A stretch of 64,000 nt of DNA from Thermoflavifilum sp. (GTDB taxonomy: Bacteria > Bacteroidota > Bacteroidia > Chitinophagales > Chitinophagaceae). The translations under genes were made by a program, and so were the position numbers. Location of the stretch: contig JAIMAQ010000001.1 of the NCBI GenBank assembly GCA_023511875.1, positions 1 through 64,000 of the forward strand, in the 5' to 3' direction. Positions within the stretch are counted from its first letter, which is position 1; each line of letters begins with the position of its first letter. Under the pieces are notes generated by a model, which saw only the letters and a program-made list of their open reading frames with translations, was not told the origin of the DNA and searched no databases. Below are positions 18,517-26,338 of this stretch, piece by piece.

Positions 18517-18908
18517 GGTTCAAAACGGATTTCTTGAAGTACATATTGATTTGGGTTATGCTGGCGCAGAAAAAAGGTAATCCGATAGGTCCCGTTGGCA
18601 GTAACCATTTTCCCGATCCCAAAGCGAGAATCCTGGCCACCTTGATGAATGAGCTGAAATGATCGTACCGGATTTTTATCAAAAAAATCTTTCAAAACCA
18701 TAGTGGCCTGAGCCTTGCTATAGGAATTGGATTGATCCATGAGGGTAATTTGAACCATGTTGTCGAAGTATTGGCTGAGTGCGTTTACATTGCCTGTACG
18801 CAAGGCTTTTACGACTTCGTCAAAAGGATCTGCTGCGGTAGGGCTTACTTGTTCACCCCTCACCCAGAAAGGCATTGCCCACAAACTTAGGAGTAATACA
18901 TATTTCAT
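18504..18908 (-). CDS. DUF4783 exported protein
   Basis: 134 residues with a signal peptide (hydrophobic 3-15, cleavage near Gly18). The mature part resembles DUF4783, an NTF2-like fold found in Bacteroidetes: DPFDEVVKALRTGNVNALSQ, YFDNMVQITL, and SYSKAQATMVLKDFF then FQLIHQG. No catalytic residues are assigned in this family. Convergent with the copper receptor and divergent from the sigma operon. Confidence 0.8.
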   Translation of the reverse strand: MKYVLLLSLWAMPFWVRGEQVSPTAADPFDEVVKALRTGNVNALSQYFDNMVQITLMDQSNSYSKAQATMVLKDFFDKNPVRSFQLIHQGGQDSRFGIGKMVTANGTYRITFFLRQHNPNQYVLQEIRFEPQSE

Positions 18909-19050
18909 GATTAAAGCTGTTTAGGACGTCCTGGTACAAAGATGCCAAAAACATGCCAAATATGCAGCAGAGGGCCTCAAGCAGAGGAATGTCGAGAATC
19001 TGAGAGGAAACAGGGAGAAATGGTTAAAAAATTAAAAAATATTGGGGTCC

Positions 19051-19081
19051 ATGCAACGTTTGAAAATTGTAACTTGTCATA
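19051..19081 (+). promoter_or_regulatory. ECF-type promoter upstream of the sigma gene
   Basis: ATGCAACGTTT (19051-19061), 14 bases, then GTCATA (19076-19081). An AAC-containing -35 and a GTC-containing -10 with this spacing is the general form of ECF sigma promoters such as sigma-E. The same arrangement recurs at 21110-21140. It suggests autoregulation of the sigma gene, whose TTG start is 17 bases beyond the -10. Confidence 0.6.
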
Positions 19082-19097
19082 CACATAGTTAAAAACA

Positions 19098-19712
19098 TTG
19101 GGTGACCAAGCGGAATATTTGGACGATCGGGCACTGGTAGAAGCCTGTTTGAAAGGCCGGCGTGAGGCGCAACTGGCTTTATATGACCGGTTTGCCCCGC
19201 GCATGATGGGTATTTGCTTGCGTTATACAGGCAATCAAGCAGATGCCGAAGAGGTCTTGCAGGAGGGGTTTATTAGCATTTTTACCCATTTGCATCAGTT
19301 TCGGTTTGCATGTCCATTGGAAGGCTGGATGCGGAAAATCATCGTGAGAATGGCGGTCAACTATATTCGTCGGAAAAAATGGGTGATGTATGGAGATGGG
19401 TTTCCGGAAGAAAGCCATGAGGTGCGACCAGCGACAAATGGAGAAAGCGCAATGGAGCGAGATTTGATTCAGCTAATCTTGCAAATGCCCAAAGGATATC
19501 GAACTATTTTTAACTTATACGTGGTGGAAGGATATTCACATCGGGAGATTGCAGAGCTGTTGGGTATTGATGAGGGCACTTCCCGTTCGCAATTTGCTCG
19601 GGCGCGCCATTGGTTGCACACCCGTCTTTCAACCGATTGGGCCAAGGTAGAATCGCCCCATCGGCAAGAAGATTGGCCGGCTACTCGGTCAGACAGTATA
19701 CAAAAACCTTAA
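19098..19712 (+). CDS. ECF RNA polymerase sigma factor
   Basis: 204-residue sigma-70 family ECF factor. Region 2 spans about residues 15-85 (LYDRFAPRMMGICLRYTGNQ, ADAEEVLQEGFISIF) and region 4 about 120-175 (MPKGYRTIFNLYVVEGYSHR, then IAELLGIDEGTSRSQFARAR). There is a C-terminal tail of about 25 charged residues. The start is TTG at 19098; a stop lies just upstream in frame and no ATG precedes the domain. Six bases separate it from the gene for its probable membrane partner. The upstream ECF-like promoter suggests it drives its own transcription. Confidence 0.92.
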   Translation: MGDQAEYLDDRALVEACLKGRREAQLALYDRFAPRMMGICLRYTGNQADAEEVLQEGFISIFTHLHQFRFACPLEGWMRKIIVRMAVNYIRRKKWVMYGDGFPEESHEVRPATNGESAMERDLIQLILQMPKGYRTIFNLYVVEGYSHREIAELLGIDEGTSRSQFARARHWLHTRLSTDWAKVESPHRQEDWPATRSDSIQKP

Positions 19713-19718
19713 ACAGGT

Positions 19719-21092
19719 ATGGCAAGTGCAGAATTTTACGAAGAAGATTGGTGGAAACGCCTTAAAGAAGAAGCTGAGCAATTTGAGGTGCCGCCCGCGC
19801 CAGGAAGCTGGGAAGTAATTGAGAGTAGGTTGCGGTGGCGTCGTCGCCGCCGTGCTTGGTTGGCTGCTGCCAGCTGGCTCTTGGCTATAGGTATTGCAGG
19901 GGGATTGTGGTGGCAATACCATCGGCCTTCTTTGTCGGATAAAAAAATAGGGCTTGCACCTGTTGCTCCATCCCCAGCCGTTACTAAACATTCGTCGCAA
20001 ATCGCCTCACCGACAAATATGGTCCCGCCAGCGGCTGCATTCCCTTCTGCTCATGCTACCCCTACATCAGCGGCTTCCACCTCAAAGCCATCTTTAGCTC
20101 CTTCATCCCAGCCTACCATGTCTCATCCTTATCAGGCTATACCCGTAGTTGAGCAATCCAGTGTTGCAGCCGTTTCTGCTAGAAGACGGCTCATTTCTTC
20201 TCCTCAATTGGACTTAGTGCCTCTATATTTTCCTAGATATCAGATGCTCAACTTGACTGTAGACATGAAATGGGCAAAATTGCAATTGCCTCCTGGATGG
20301 GGTATGCCCACCCCGATGGGCTCCTCCCAAACAGATACCTCAAAAACCAGTCGGCGTCTTATATTTAGCATATCCTTTGCTCCAGGCATGGGTTATCGTC
20401 AGCTGATACAAACGCAACCGGCTACACCAGGAGCTGCTCTCAGCCGAATGAGTGGACCCATCAATAACTATATTCCTTCTACAGCACTGGGGCATGAGCC
20501 CGCTTTTTCTTACTTAGGAAGTGTGGATATGCAAACCCCCTTCAGCCGTAAATGGAGCATTGGAACGGGGCTTCATGTGTTGAATTTTCAATATGCTATT
20601 CGGGCAGTCAACCTCTCTGGCACGAGTTACGCCCGTACGGTGAGCTACAGTACTCAGGCCAATGGGGCTCCAGCTCAGCTTTCTACAGTATATGGCGCTT
20701 ATAACCCCAATACTTTGTTTACTCCCGATACATATACCCGCTTGGTCAATCAGCAGGTAAACGTAGAATGGCCTTTATTTGTAGGCTATCAAGGGCAGAT
20801 CTCCCGCAAGATGAGCTGGCAGATAACTGGTGGTGCAGGAATAGACTTTGCGCTTCATCAACAACAATATATGTATACTACCGTTTATCAGCGCTACGAG
20901 TCGGCCGACCAACAATTACGCAAATGGAATGTGAGTGCATTGGTCTCGGGCTCCTTGCGGATACGGGTAGGAGATGTTCTCTTGTTTATGGGGCCCGATG
21001 TGCATTATCAAATATTGAATACCTATCGCCATCAACCCGCCCTTCAGGAAAATCTGTATATGCTCTCCTGGAAAATCGGGGTAATACCCTGA
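19719..21092 (+). CDS. Membrane-anchored protein with beta-barrel-like C-terminus, putative sigma partner
   Basis: 457 residues. The N-terminus (1-45) is charged and cytoplasm-like, with PPAPGSWEVIESRLRWRRRRR, followed by one membrane helix (about 46-65). Then comes a Pro/Ser/Ala/Thr-rich linker (about 70-145) and a domain from about 190 to the end rich in alternating aromatic residues, ending like outer-membrane beta-barrel proteins. Genes of this plan commonly follow ECF sigma factors in Bacteroidetes, so the N-terminal tail may act as an anti-sigma element. It would be unusual for one chain to span both membranes; the barrel-like part may instead be a periplasmic beta domain. Confidence 0.7.
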   Translation: MASAEFYEEDWWKRLKEEAEQFEVPPAPGSWEVIESRLRWRRRRRAWLAAASWLLAIGIAGGLWWQYHRPSLSDKKIGLAPVAPSPAVTKHSSQIASPTNMVPPAAAFPSAHATPTSAASTSKPSLAPSSQPTMSHPYQAIPVVEQSSVAAVSARRRLISSPQLDLVPLYFPRYQMLNLTVDMKWAKLQLPPGWGMPTPMGSSQTDTSKTSRRLIFSISFAPGMGYRQLIQTQPATPGAALSRMSGPINNYIPSTALGHEPAFSYLGSVDMQTPFSRKWSIGTGLHVLNFQYAIRAVNLSGTSYARTVSYSTQANGAPAQLSTVYGAYNPNTLFTPDTYTRLVNQQVNVEWPLFVGYQGQISRKMSWQITGGAGIDFALHQQQYMYTTVYQRYESADQQLRKWNVSALVSGSLRIRVGDVLLFMGPDVHYQILNTYRHQPALQENLYMLSWKIGVIP

Positions 21093-21109
21093 AAAATTTT
21101 TCCACATCG

Positions 21110-21140
21110 ATGCAACGTTTACCCTGATGGATTTGTCTTA
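21110..21140 (+). promoter_or_regulatory. Second ECF-type promoter
   Basis: ATGCAACGTTT (21110-21120), 14 bases, then GTCTTA (21135-21140). The -35 block is identical to the one upstream of the sigma gene, spacing is identical, and the -10 differs at one base. It lies after the sigma operon and upstream of the lipoprotein gene at 21324, but a terminator intervenes. Confidence 0.55.
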
Positions 21141-21222
21141 TGTATACAAACCACGCATGGTAGTAGCGGGGTTTTTTCCGCAGGCTTTACTTTGTAGGTT
21201 TAATTACTGTTAATCTGCGTGC

Positions 21223-21250
21223 GGCCGGTGTGTTTACACCGGCCTTTTTT
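21223..21250 (+). terminator. Strong intrinsic terminator
   Basis: Perfect nine-bp GC-rich stem (21223-21231 with 21236-21244), GTTT loop and six T residues (21245-21250). It would end the sigma operon, and would also stop a transcript started at the ECF-type promoter 21110-21140 after about 100 nt. Confidence 0.85.
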
Positions 21251-21323
21251 ATCCTTCATAGAGTCTGTAATTTTGTATATCCTGGAGTTCCATCTGTATA
21301 AAAAACGATTCAAAGATTTTCAA

Positions 21324-21902
21324 ATGAAAATATATGCCTGGTTTTTTGGGGGAGTGATGTTGATAACCAGTTGGGGATGTCATTCCCATTCAGATCAGCA
21401 GGCAACACCTTCGCAGGAGTATTTTAGTTTAAAAAAATATTTTACTCAACAAATAGATAGTTTCTTACAAGATAGTAGTCGGCTAACATTGATGAAGATC
21501 GTGACCATGAATCAGCGCTCCGACACGGTGTGGATGCCTTTGAATCGAGAAAATCTGGAACAAATCTTTAATCCTTTTATTGCACTCGATATCGACAGGC
21601 CTGCTTATCGCGGCCTGTATCGCATAGAAAGCTTTGTAGATAGTACTACCGGGTTGCTTACGATTATCTACACTTCATCTGGGGCAAAAACCAAACCCTA
21701 TCAGATATATCTGCAGGTAAATCCTACACACACGATACACAGTATTTATGTGAAGAGCCTGACCGATAATTTTTTGTATCATACGTCTAAACAATTGCTT
21801 TATCAGGCGGGCAAAAGCGTGGAAATTATTACCCGAGAACATATTCAATTGTTTGCTACGCGACGCATCTATGTACGCATCCTTTTTACCCCACAGGCAT
21901 GA
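21324..21902 (+). CDS. Lipoprotein of unknown function
   Basis: 192 residues from ATG 21324; the open frame continues upstream but the signal peptide starts here. The signal ends in a lipobox (TSWGC, Cys18). The mature protein has no domain I recognise; it is mixed alpha/beta in character and ends RRIYVRILFTPQA. It lies 28 bases before uvrC. Upstream are a terminator and an ECF-type promoter, so it may be expressed only when the terminator is read through, or from a promoter I did not find. Confidence 0.7.
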   Translation: MKIYAWFFGGVMLITSWGCHSHSDQQATPSQEYFSLKKYFTQQIDSFLQDSSRLTLMKIVTMNQRSDTVWMPLNRENLEQIFNPFIALDIDRPAYRGLYRIESFVDSTTGLLTIIYTSSGAKTKPYQIYLQVNPTHTIHSIYVKSLTDNFLYHTSKQLLYQAGKSVEIITREHIQLFATRRIYVRILFTPQA

Positions 21903-21930
21903 ACCATAGGCCTATTAAACCCTATATCAG

Positions 21931-23760
21931 GTGAGAGCGGAAGAGTTTAAAACGATTTTACCGACTATTCCACATGAGCCAGGTGTGTATCGCTACTATG
22001 GCGAAAACAATGAGCTGCTCTATGTGGGCAAGGCTAAAGATTTGCGTAAGCGCATCAGTTCGTATTTTACCCAACGGGTAACGTCGTACAAAACCCGACG
22101 TTTGGTATCATTAATCCGTCGAATAGAATGGACGGTTGTAGATTCTGAGCAGGATGCATTTTTACTGGAAAATAACCTCATCAAAGAATTTCAACCCCGT
22201 TTCAACATCAGTCTGAAAGACGACAAAACATATCCATACATCGTGATCAAGAATGAGCCTTTTCCACGGGTATTTCTCACTCGCAGGAAATTGAACGATG
22301 GCTCGGAATATTTAGGTCCCTTTACTTCGGTGGGGAAGGTACGAGAGCTACTTACCTTTATTCGATCGGTAGTGCAGCTACGCACTTGTTCGTTGCATCT
22401 TAGCCCGGAAAACATTCGGAAGAAAAAATTCAAGGTGTGTTTAGAATATCATTTGGGCAATTGTAAAGGCCCATGTGAAGGATTACAATCGGCCGAAGAT
22501 TATGCGCGTAGCATTGATCAGGTGCGCCAGATTTTGCGAGGCAATCTAGCGCCAGTAATTGCAGAGTTTAAAGAGCATATGCAAGCATGTGCTGCCAAGC
22601 TCGAGTTTGAACAAGCCGAGATCTGGAAAAAGAAAATACAAGATCTACAAGCCTATCAAGCCAAATCGGCCGTGGTAAATGCTCGAATAGGCGATGTGGA
22701 TGTGTTTTCCTTTCTCAATGAGCCAGATGTGGCTTATGTCAATTACCTGCGGGTGTTAAAAGGCATGGTGATCGATAGTAAAAGCCTGGTATTGGAGAAA
22801 AAATCGGGTACCGAAGAGCCAGAAGATATTTTAATCACGACAATTTTGCATGTACGGGAAACCTTCCAGAGTCGGGCACCGGAAATCATTGTGCCTTTTT
22901 CCTTGCCTTATCCCGATGCGAGCATTCGGGTAACGGTGCCTCGTGGAGGAGATAAAAAAAGGTTGCTTGAGCTCTCCATGAAGAATGCACATTTCTTCAA
23001 AGAAGAACAGGAACAGCGGAAAAGATTATTGCTAGAACATCGGGGTGATCAAGAGGAGCTCGAAGTATTGAGTCAGTTACAGGAAGACCTGCAGCTACCG
23101 GCCTTGCCCGAGCATATCGAATGTTTTGATAATTCCAATTTTCAAGGGAGCTATCCAGTGGCCGCTTGTGTGGTGTTCAAACAAGGTAAGCCAAGTAAGC
23201 AAGAGTATCGGCATTTTCATGTGAAAACGGTTCAAGGGATTGATGATTTTGCATCGATGCGAGAAATCGTTTATCGGCGTTACAAGCGTTTGCTCGAAGA
23301 GGGCAAATCTTTACCTCAGTTGGTGATTATCGATGGGGGAAAGGGACAGCTCAATGCAGCTTTGGAAAGTATCGACGCTTTAGGCTTACGTGGGAAGATG
23401 ACGGTGATTGGCTTAGCTAAACAAGAAGAGGAGATTTTTTTCCCCGGCGATCGAGAAAGCCTGCGCCTGCCTTATCAAAGCGAAAGCCTGCGGCTCATTC
23501 GCCGTATTCGCGATGAAGTACATCGATTTGGAATTAGCTTTCATCGCCAATTACGAAGTAAGGGTACTTTAAAAAATGAACTCGAGTCTATTCCGGGTAT
23601 TGGCAAGCGCACGGCCGATCAGCTACTCATCAAGTTTCGTTCTGTAAAACGCATTAGCCAACTCAGTGAAGAACAACTTCGGCAGGAAGTAGGATCTTCT
23701 AGAGCTCGTCTCATCTGGAACTGGTTTCATGCGCCAACGGTTTCGGGTCAAGGTTCATGA
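21931..23760 (+). CDS. uvrC: Excinuclease ABC subunit C
   Basis: UvrC makes both incisions in nucleotide excision repair. 609 residues, the expected length. The GIY-YIG nuclease domain is at the N-terminus (PGVYRYYGENNELLYVGKAK, then DLRKRISSYF), a Cys-containing LGNCKGPCEG block follows, the UVR domain is near 210-240, the RNase H-like domain contains ECFDNSNFQG and VIIDGGKGQLNAAL, and a C-terminal helix-hairpin-helix has SIPGIGKRTADQLL. The start is GTG at 21931, with an in-frame stop just upstream. The 3' end overlaps the convergent GH130 gene by 13 bases. Confidence 0.96.
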   Translation: MRAEEFKTILPTIPHEPGVYRYYGENNELLYVGKAKDLRKRISSYFTQRVTSYKTRRLVSLIRRIEWTVVDSEQDAFLLENNLIKEFQPRFNISLKDDKTYPYIVIKNEPFPRVFLTRRKLNDGSEYLGPFTSVGKVRELLTFIRSVVQLRTCSLHLSPENIRKKKFKVCLEYHLGNCKGPCEGLQSAEDYARSIDQVRQILRGNLAPVIAEFKEHMQACAAKLEFEQAEIWKKKIQDLQAYQAKSAVVNARIGDVDVFSFLNEPDVAYVNYLRVLKGMVIDSKSLVLEKKSGTEEPEDILITTILHVRETFQSRAPEIIVPFSLPYPDASIRVTVPRGGDKKRLLELSMKNAHFFKEEQEQRKRLLLEHRGDQEELEVLSQLQEDLQLPALPEHIECFDNSNFQGSYPVAACVVFKQGKPSKQEYRHFHVKTVQGIDDFASMREIVYRRYKRLLEEGKSLPQLVIIDGGKGQLNAALESIDALGLRGKMTVIGLAKQEEEIFFPGDRESLRLPYQSESLRLIRRIRDEVHRFGISFHRQLRSKGTLKNELESIPGIGKRTADQLLIKFRSVKRISQLSEEQLRQEVGSSRARLIWNWFHAPTVSGQGS

Positions 23761-24857
23761 ATAGCAACGGCTATGCGAGAATCGGCTGTGCCGTAGTACA
23801 AAAACCATTTTCCGTGAAACCGCACCAAACCTTCGGCAAAACATACCCGATTTACTTGTCCTTCTAGTTCATAGTTCTTTTCTGGCAGCAAGAATGGGGT
23901 AGAGAGGCGAGCCATCACTTGTGTGGGTTGGGTAGCGTTGATCCACGCTTGTCCTACACCGTAAGTATCGGGGGGTAGGTGCTGATCACCTAAACTACCA
24001 CGAGCATTCATACCATTGTAGATAAGCCTAATTCCTTGAGCTGTCCATGCTGGAGGAGGGCCAGATTCAACCAGTCGACTATCGAAATGATGAGGCCGAG
24101 GCATGAGCACGCTGATAGGCTGCTTATGCTGATCTTGCAAGATTTGCCAATGAATCAAATCGGTTGAAGTAGCCACAAAAATATGCGTATCGCCCCAATA
24201 CATCCAATATTTGCCTTGAATAAGTTTAGCTTGAGGTGTACCGTGCACATATTCGGCCACAATAGCCCCCGATTTTGACCAAAGCTGGGGGTGGTCTGGA
24301 AAAGCGAGCCCTTCTTTATGCCAGTGGAGCAAATCATGCGAAGTAGCTATACAAAGCCTGGCAGTATGCCCATCGTAGGCCGTATAAGTCATCACATACA
24401 GGCCATCGCTACGTTTTACCACACGAGGATCTTCAATACCACCCGGCCATTCATAACGTTGCATGCTGTCGCGATCGGGAAAAAGAATTGGGGTGGGATA
24501 AATTTGAAAATGTAAGCCATCAGTAGAAAAAGCTAGTCCGATGCGCGAGGTGCCACTCGACGAAAGAGACGAGCTATCTTGTGCACGAAACAGCAGGCAA
24601 ACTTGCCCATGATCAATGATAGCCGCAGGATTTAACACGTTGCGCGACATCCAATGAACTGTTTGACCCGTAACTGGATCTTTCCAAGAAGGAGCAATTT
24701 GAGGTTGCAAGATAGGGTTGAAGCTATCTTGTTTCACAAATGGCAGCAGCGGCCAGGTGGTTTGTGCAGGCAAACTAAGGGATGTACAGCTGGTCATTAG
24801 CCATAGCGATATCCAGAATCTCCAGGTAATCGTTGGCATATCTAGAAAAGATTTCAA
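23748..24857 (-). CDS. Exported GH130-like glycosidase or phosphorylase
   Basis: 369 residues with a signal peptide (hydrophobic 13-28). The mature part is a five-bladed propeller enzyme with GH130 hallmarks: FNPIL near the start, NVLNPAAIIDHGQVCLLFRA, GGIEDPRVV and a LWSKSGAIV block. GH130 includes mannoside phosphorylases and, among exported Bacteroidetes forms, beta-mannosidases; export makes a hydrolase more likely, because phosphorolysis is less useful outside the cytoplasm. The ATG overlaps the end of the beta-CASP nuclease gene by four bases; Met7 is an alternative start. It sits beside PUL 1 but on the opposite strand. Confidence 0.82.
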   Translation of the reverse strand: MKSFLDMPTITWRFWISLWLMTSCTSLSLPAQTTWPLLPFVKQDSFNPILQPQIAPSWKDPVTGQTVHWMSRNVLNPAAIIDHGQVCLLFRAQDSSSLSSSGTSRIGLAFSTDGLHFQIYPTPILFPDRDSMQRYEWPGGIEDPRVVKRSDGLYVMTYTAYDGHTARLCIATSHDLLHWHKEGLAFPDHPQLWSKSGAIVAEYVHGTPQAKLIQGKYWMYWGDTHIFVATSTDLIHWQILQDQHKQPISVLMPRPHHFDSRLVESGPPPAWTAQGIRLIYNGMNARGSLGDQHLPPDTYGVGQAWINATQPTQVMARLSTPFLLPEKNYELEGQVNRVCFAEGLVRFHGKWFLYYGTADSRIAVAIHEP

Positions 24858-26263
24858 TGAATAAAAAAAGATTGGTGTAAATCTGGAATAATCACTTCAG
24901 GAAGGCCTTTCCGCAAGAGCTTTTGTTGAAAGTTGAGTTGAACTTCATATTCCCCATGCACCAGGAAGAGTTGCTTGATTTGACGAGGTTCCTGGCAGCT
25001 CAGCCATTGGAGAAGATCCTCATAATCGCCGTGTGCACTCAAAGAGTGAAGCTGTGCGATTTCGGCATGCACTTCATGCGGTATGCCAAAGATATGCACC
25101 TCTTCTGGATGAGTAAGCAGGCGACCACCCAAAGAGTCGGGTTCACAATAGCCTGTGAATAAAATGGTGTTGCGTGAGTTTTCGATATTGTTGCTAATGT
25201 GATGCTTAATACGTCCTGCATCGGCCATACCACTAGCGCTGATGATCACGCAGGGCTCGTTAATGTAGTTGAGTAGCTTAGAGTCGGAAGCTTCTTGGAT
25301 ATATGTCAATCCATTAAACCGAAACGGATCACTATCGTGTTGCATGAGCTTTTGCACGCGGGTATTGAAATATGTTGGGTATTGCTTGATGACTTCAGTG
25401 AGTTCGATGCTCAGTGGGCTATCCAAATAATATTTGAGAGCAGGCAGGCGATGTTCAAGCTCCAGCTGGTTGAGGAAATAAAGGATTTCTTGGGTACGGC
25501 CGAGGCTAAAGGCAGCAATAATGAGTTTGCCTTTTTTCTCTAAACAAGTATGGTTGATCCAATGCAGAAGTTGATCGGCCGATTGTTCTACTGGCTCATG
25601 CAGGGTATTGCCATAGGTAGATTCCATGATAATATAATCGGCTTGTGGGAATACTGCGGGTGAAGGTAAGATAACGTCGTGATAGCGGCCAATATCTCCT
25701 GAAAAACTCAATTGAATTAAGCGGTCATTTTCCCTTATGCGGAGATGCACACAGGCGCTACCCAAGATATGGCCTGCATCAGAAAACATGAGCTCTACAC
25801 CATTGGCAATTGTTTTCCACTGGTTATAAGGCATTTCTTGAAACAATTGCATGCAGGCGGGTAGATCGGCAGAGGTGTATAAGGGCTCAACTTCTTCAGC
25901 CGAATGATGTTGTTGCACCAGTTTTCTTTTGGCAAAATCCTGTTCTTCTTCTTGAATATGTGCACTATCGGTAAGCAGCAGCTCGGTGAGGTGTCGGGTA
26001 GGGGTTGTGCAATAAATTGGCCCGTGAAACCCTTCTTTCACCAGCTTAGGAATGAGCCCACAATGATCAATATGGGCATGGCTCAGGATAAGGATGTTTA
26101 TCAAACTAGGATCAAAGCCCCATGAGTGGTTGAGTTGGTTGGCACGCAAGCCCATGCCTTGAAACATGCCACAGTCGAGTAAAATGCGTTCTCCAGATTT
26201 TAAACTTAGCAGATGTTTACTACCAGTAACCGTTCGAGCGGCTCCATGAAAACTTAGTTGCAT
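24854..26263 (-). CDS. MBL-fold beta-CASP RNA-processing exonuclease
   Basis: 469-residue metallo-beta-lactamase/beta-CASP protein of the CPSF73/YSH1-like group. Motif 2 is LSHAHIDHCG, and further metal ligands follow (DAGHILGSACV, SFSGDIG). The beta-CASP region includes ESTYGN, SASGMADAGRIKHHI and GYCEPDSLGGRLL. The C-terminal block has HGDYEDLL and FLVHGE, the RMMBL-type end. Such enzymes process or degrade RNA in the cytoplasm. Why it is coupled to an exported GH130 is not clear. Confidence 0.88.
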   Translation of the reverse strand: MQLSFHGAARTVTGSKHLLSLKSGERILLDCGMFQGMGLRANQLNHSWGFDPSLINILILSHAHIDHCGLIPKLVKEGFHGPIYCTTPTRHLTELLLTDSAHIQEEEQDFAKRKLVQQHHSAEEVEPLYTSADLPACMQLFQEMPYNQWKTIANGVELMFSDAGHILGSACVHLRIRENDRLIQLSFSGDIGRYHDVILPSPAVFPQADYIIMESTYGNTLHEPVEQSADQLLHWINHTCLEKKGKLIIAAFSLGRTQEILYFLNQLELEHRLPALKYYLDSPLSIELTEVIKQYPTYFNTRVQKLMQHDSDPFRFNGLTYIQEASDSKLLNYINEPCVIISASGMADAGRIKHHISNNIENSRNTILFTGYCEPDSLGGRLLTHPEEVHIFGIPHEVHAEIAQLHSLSAHGDYEDLLQWLSCQEPRQIKQLFLVHGEYEVQLNFQQKLLRKGLPEVIIPDLHQSFFIH

Positions 26264-26338
26264 GTGATAAAGATAAACAATGGTTTTTCATGTATTCTTA
26301 TTTTTTGATTAACTTACTCCCAACGATATAGCTCCAAT

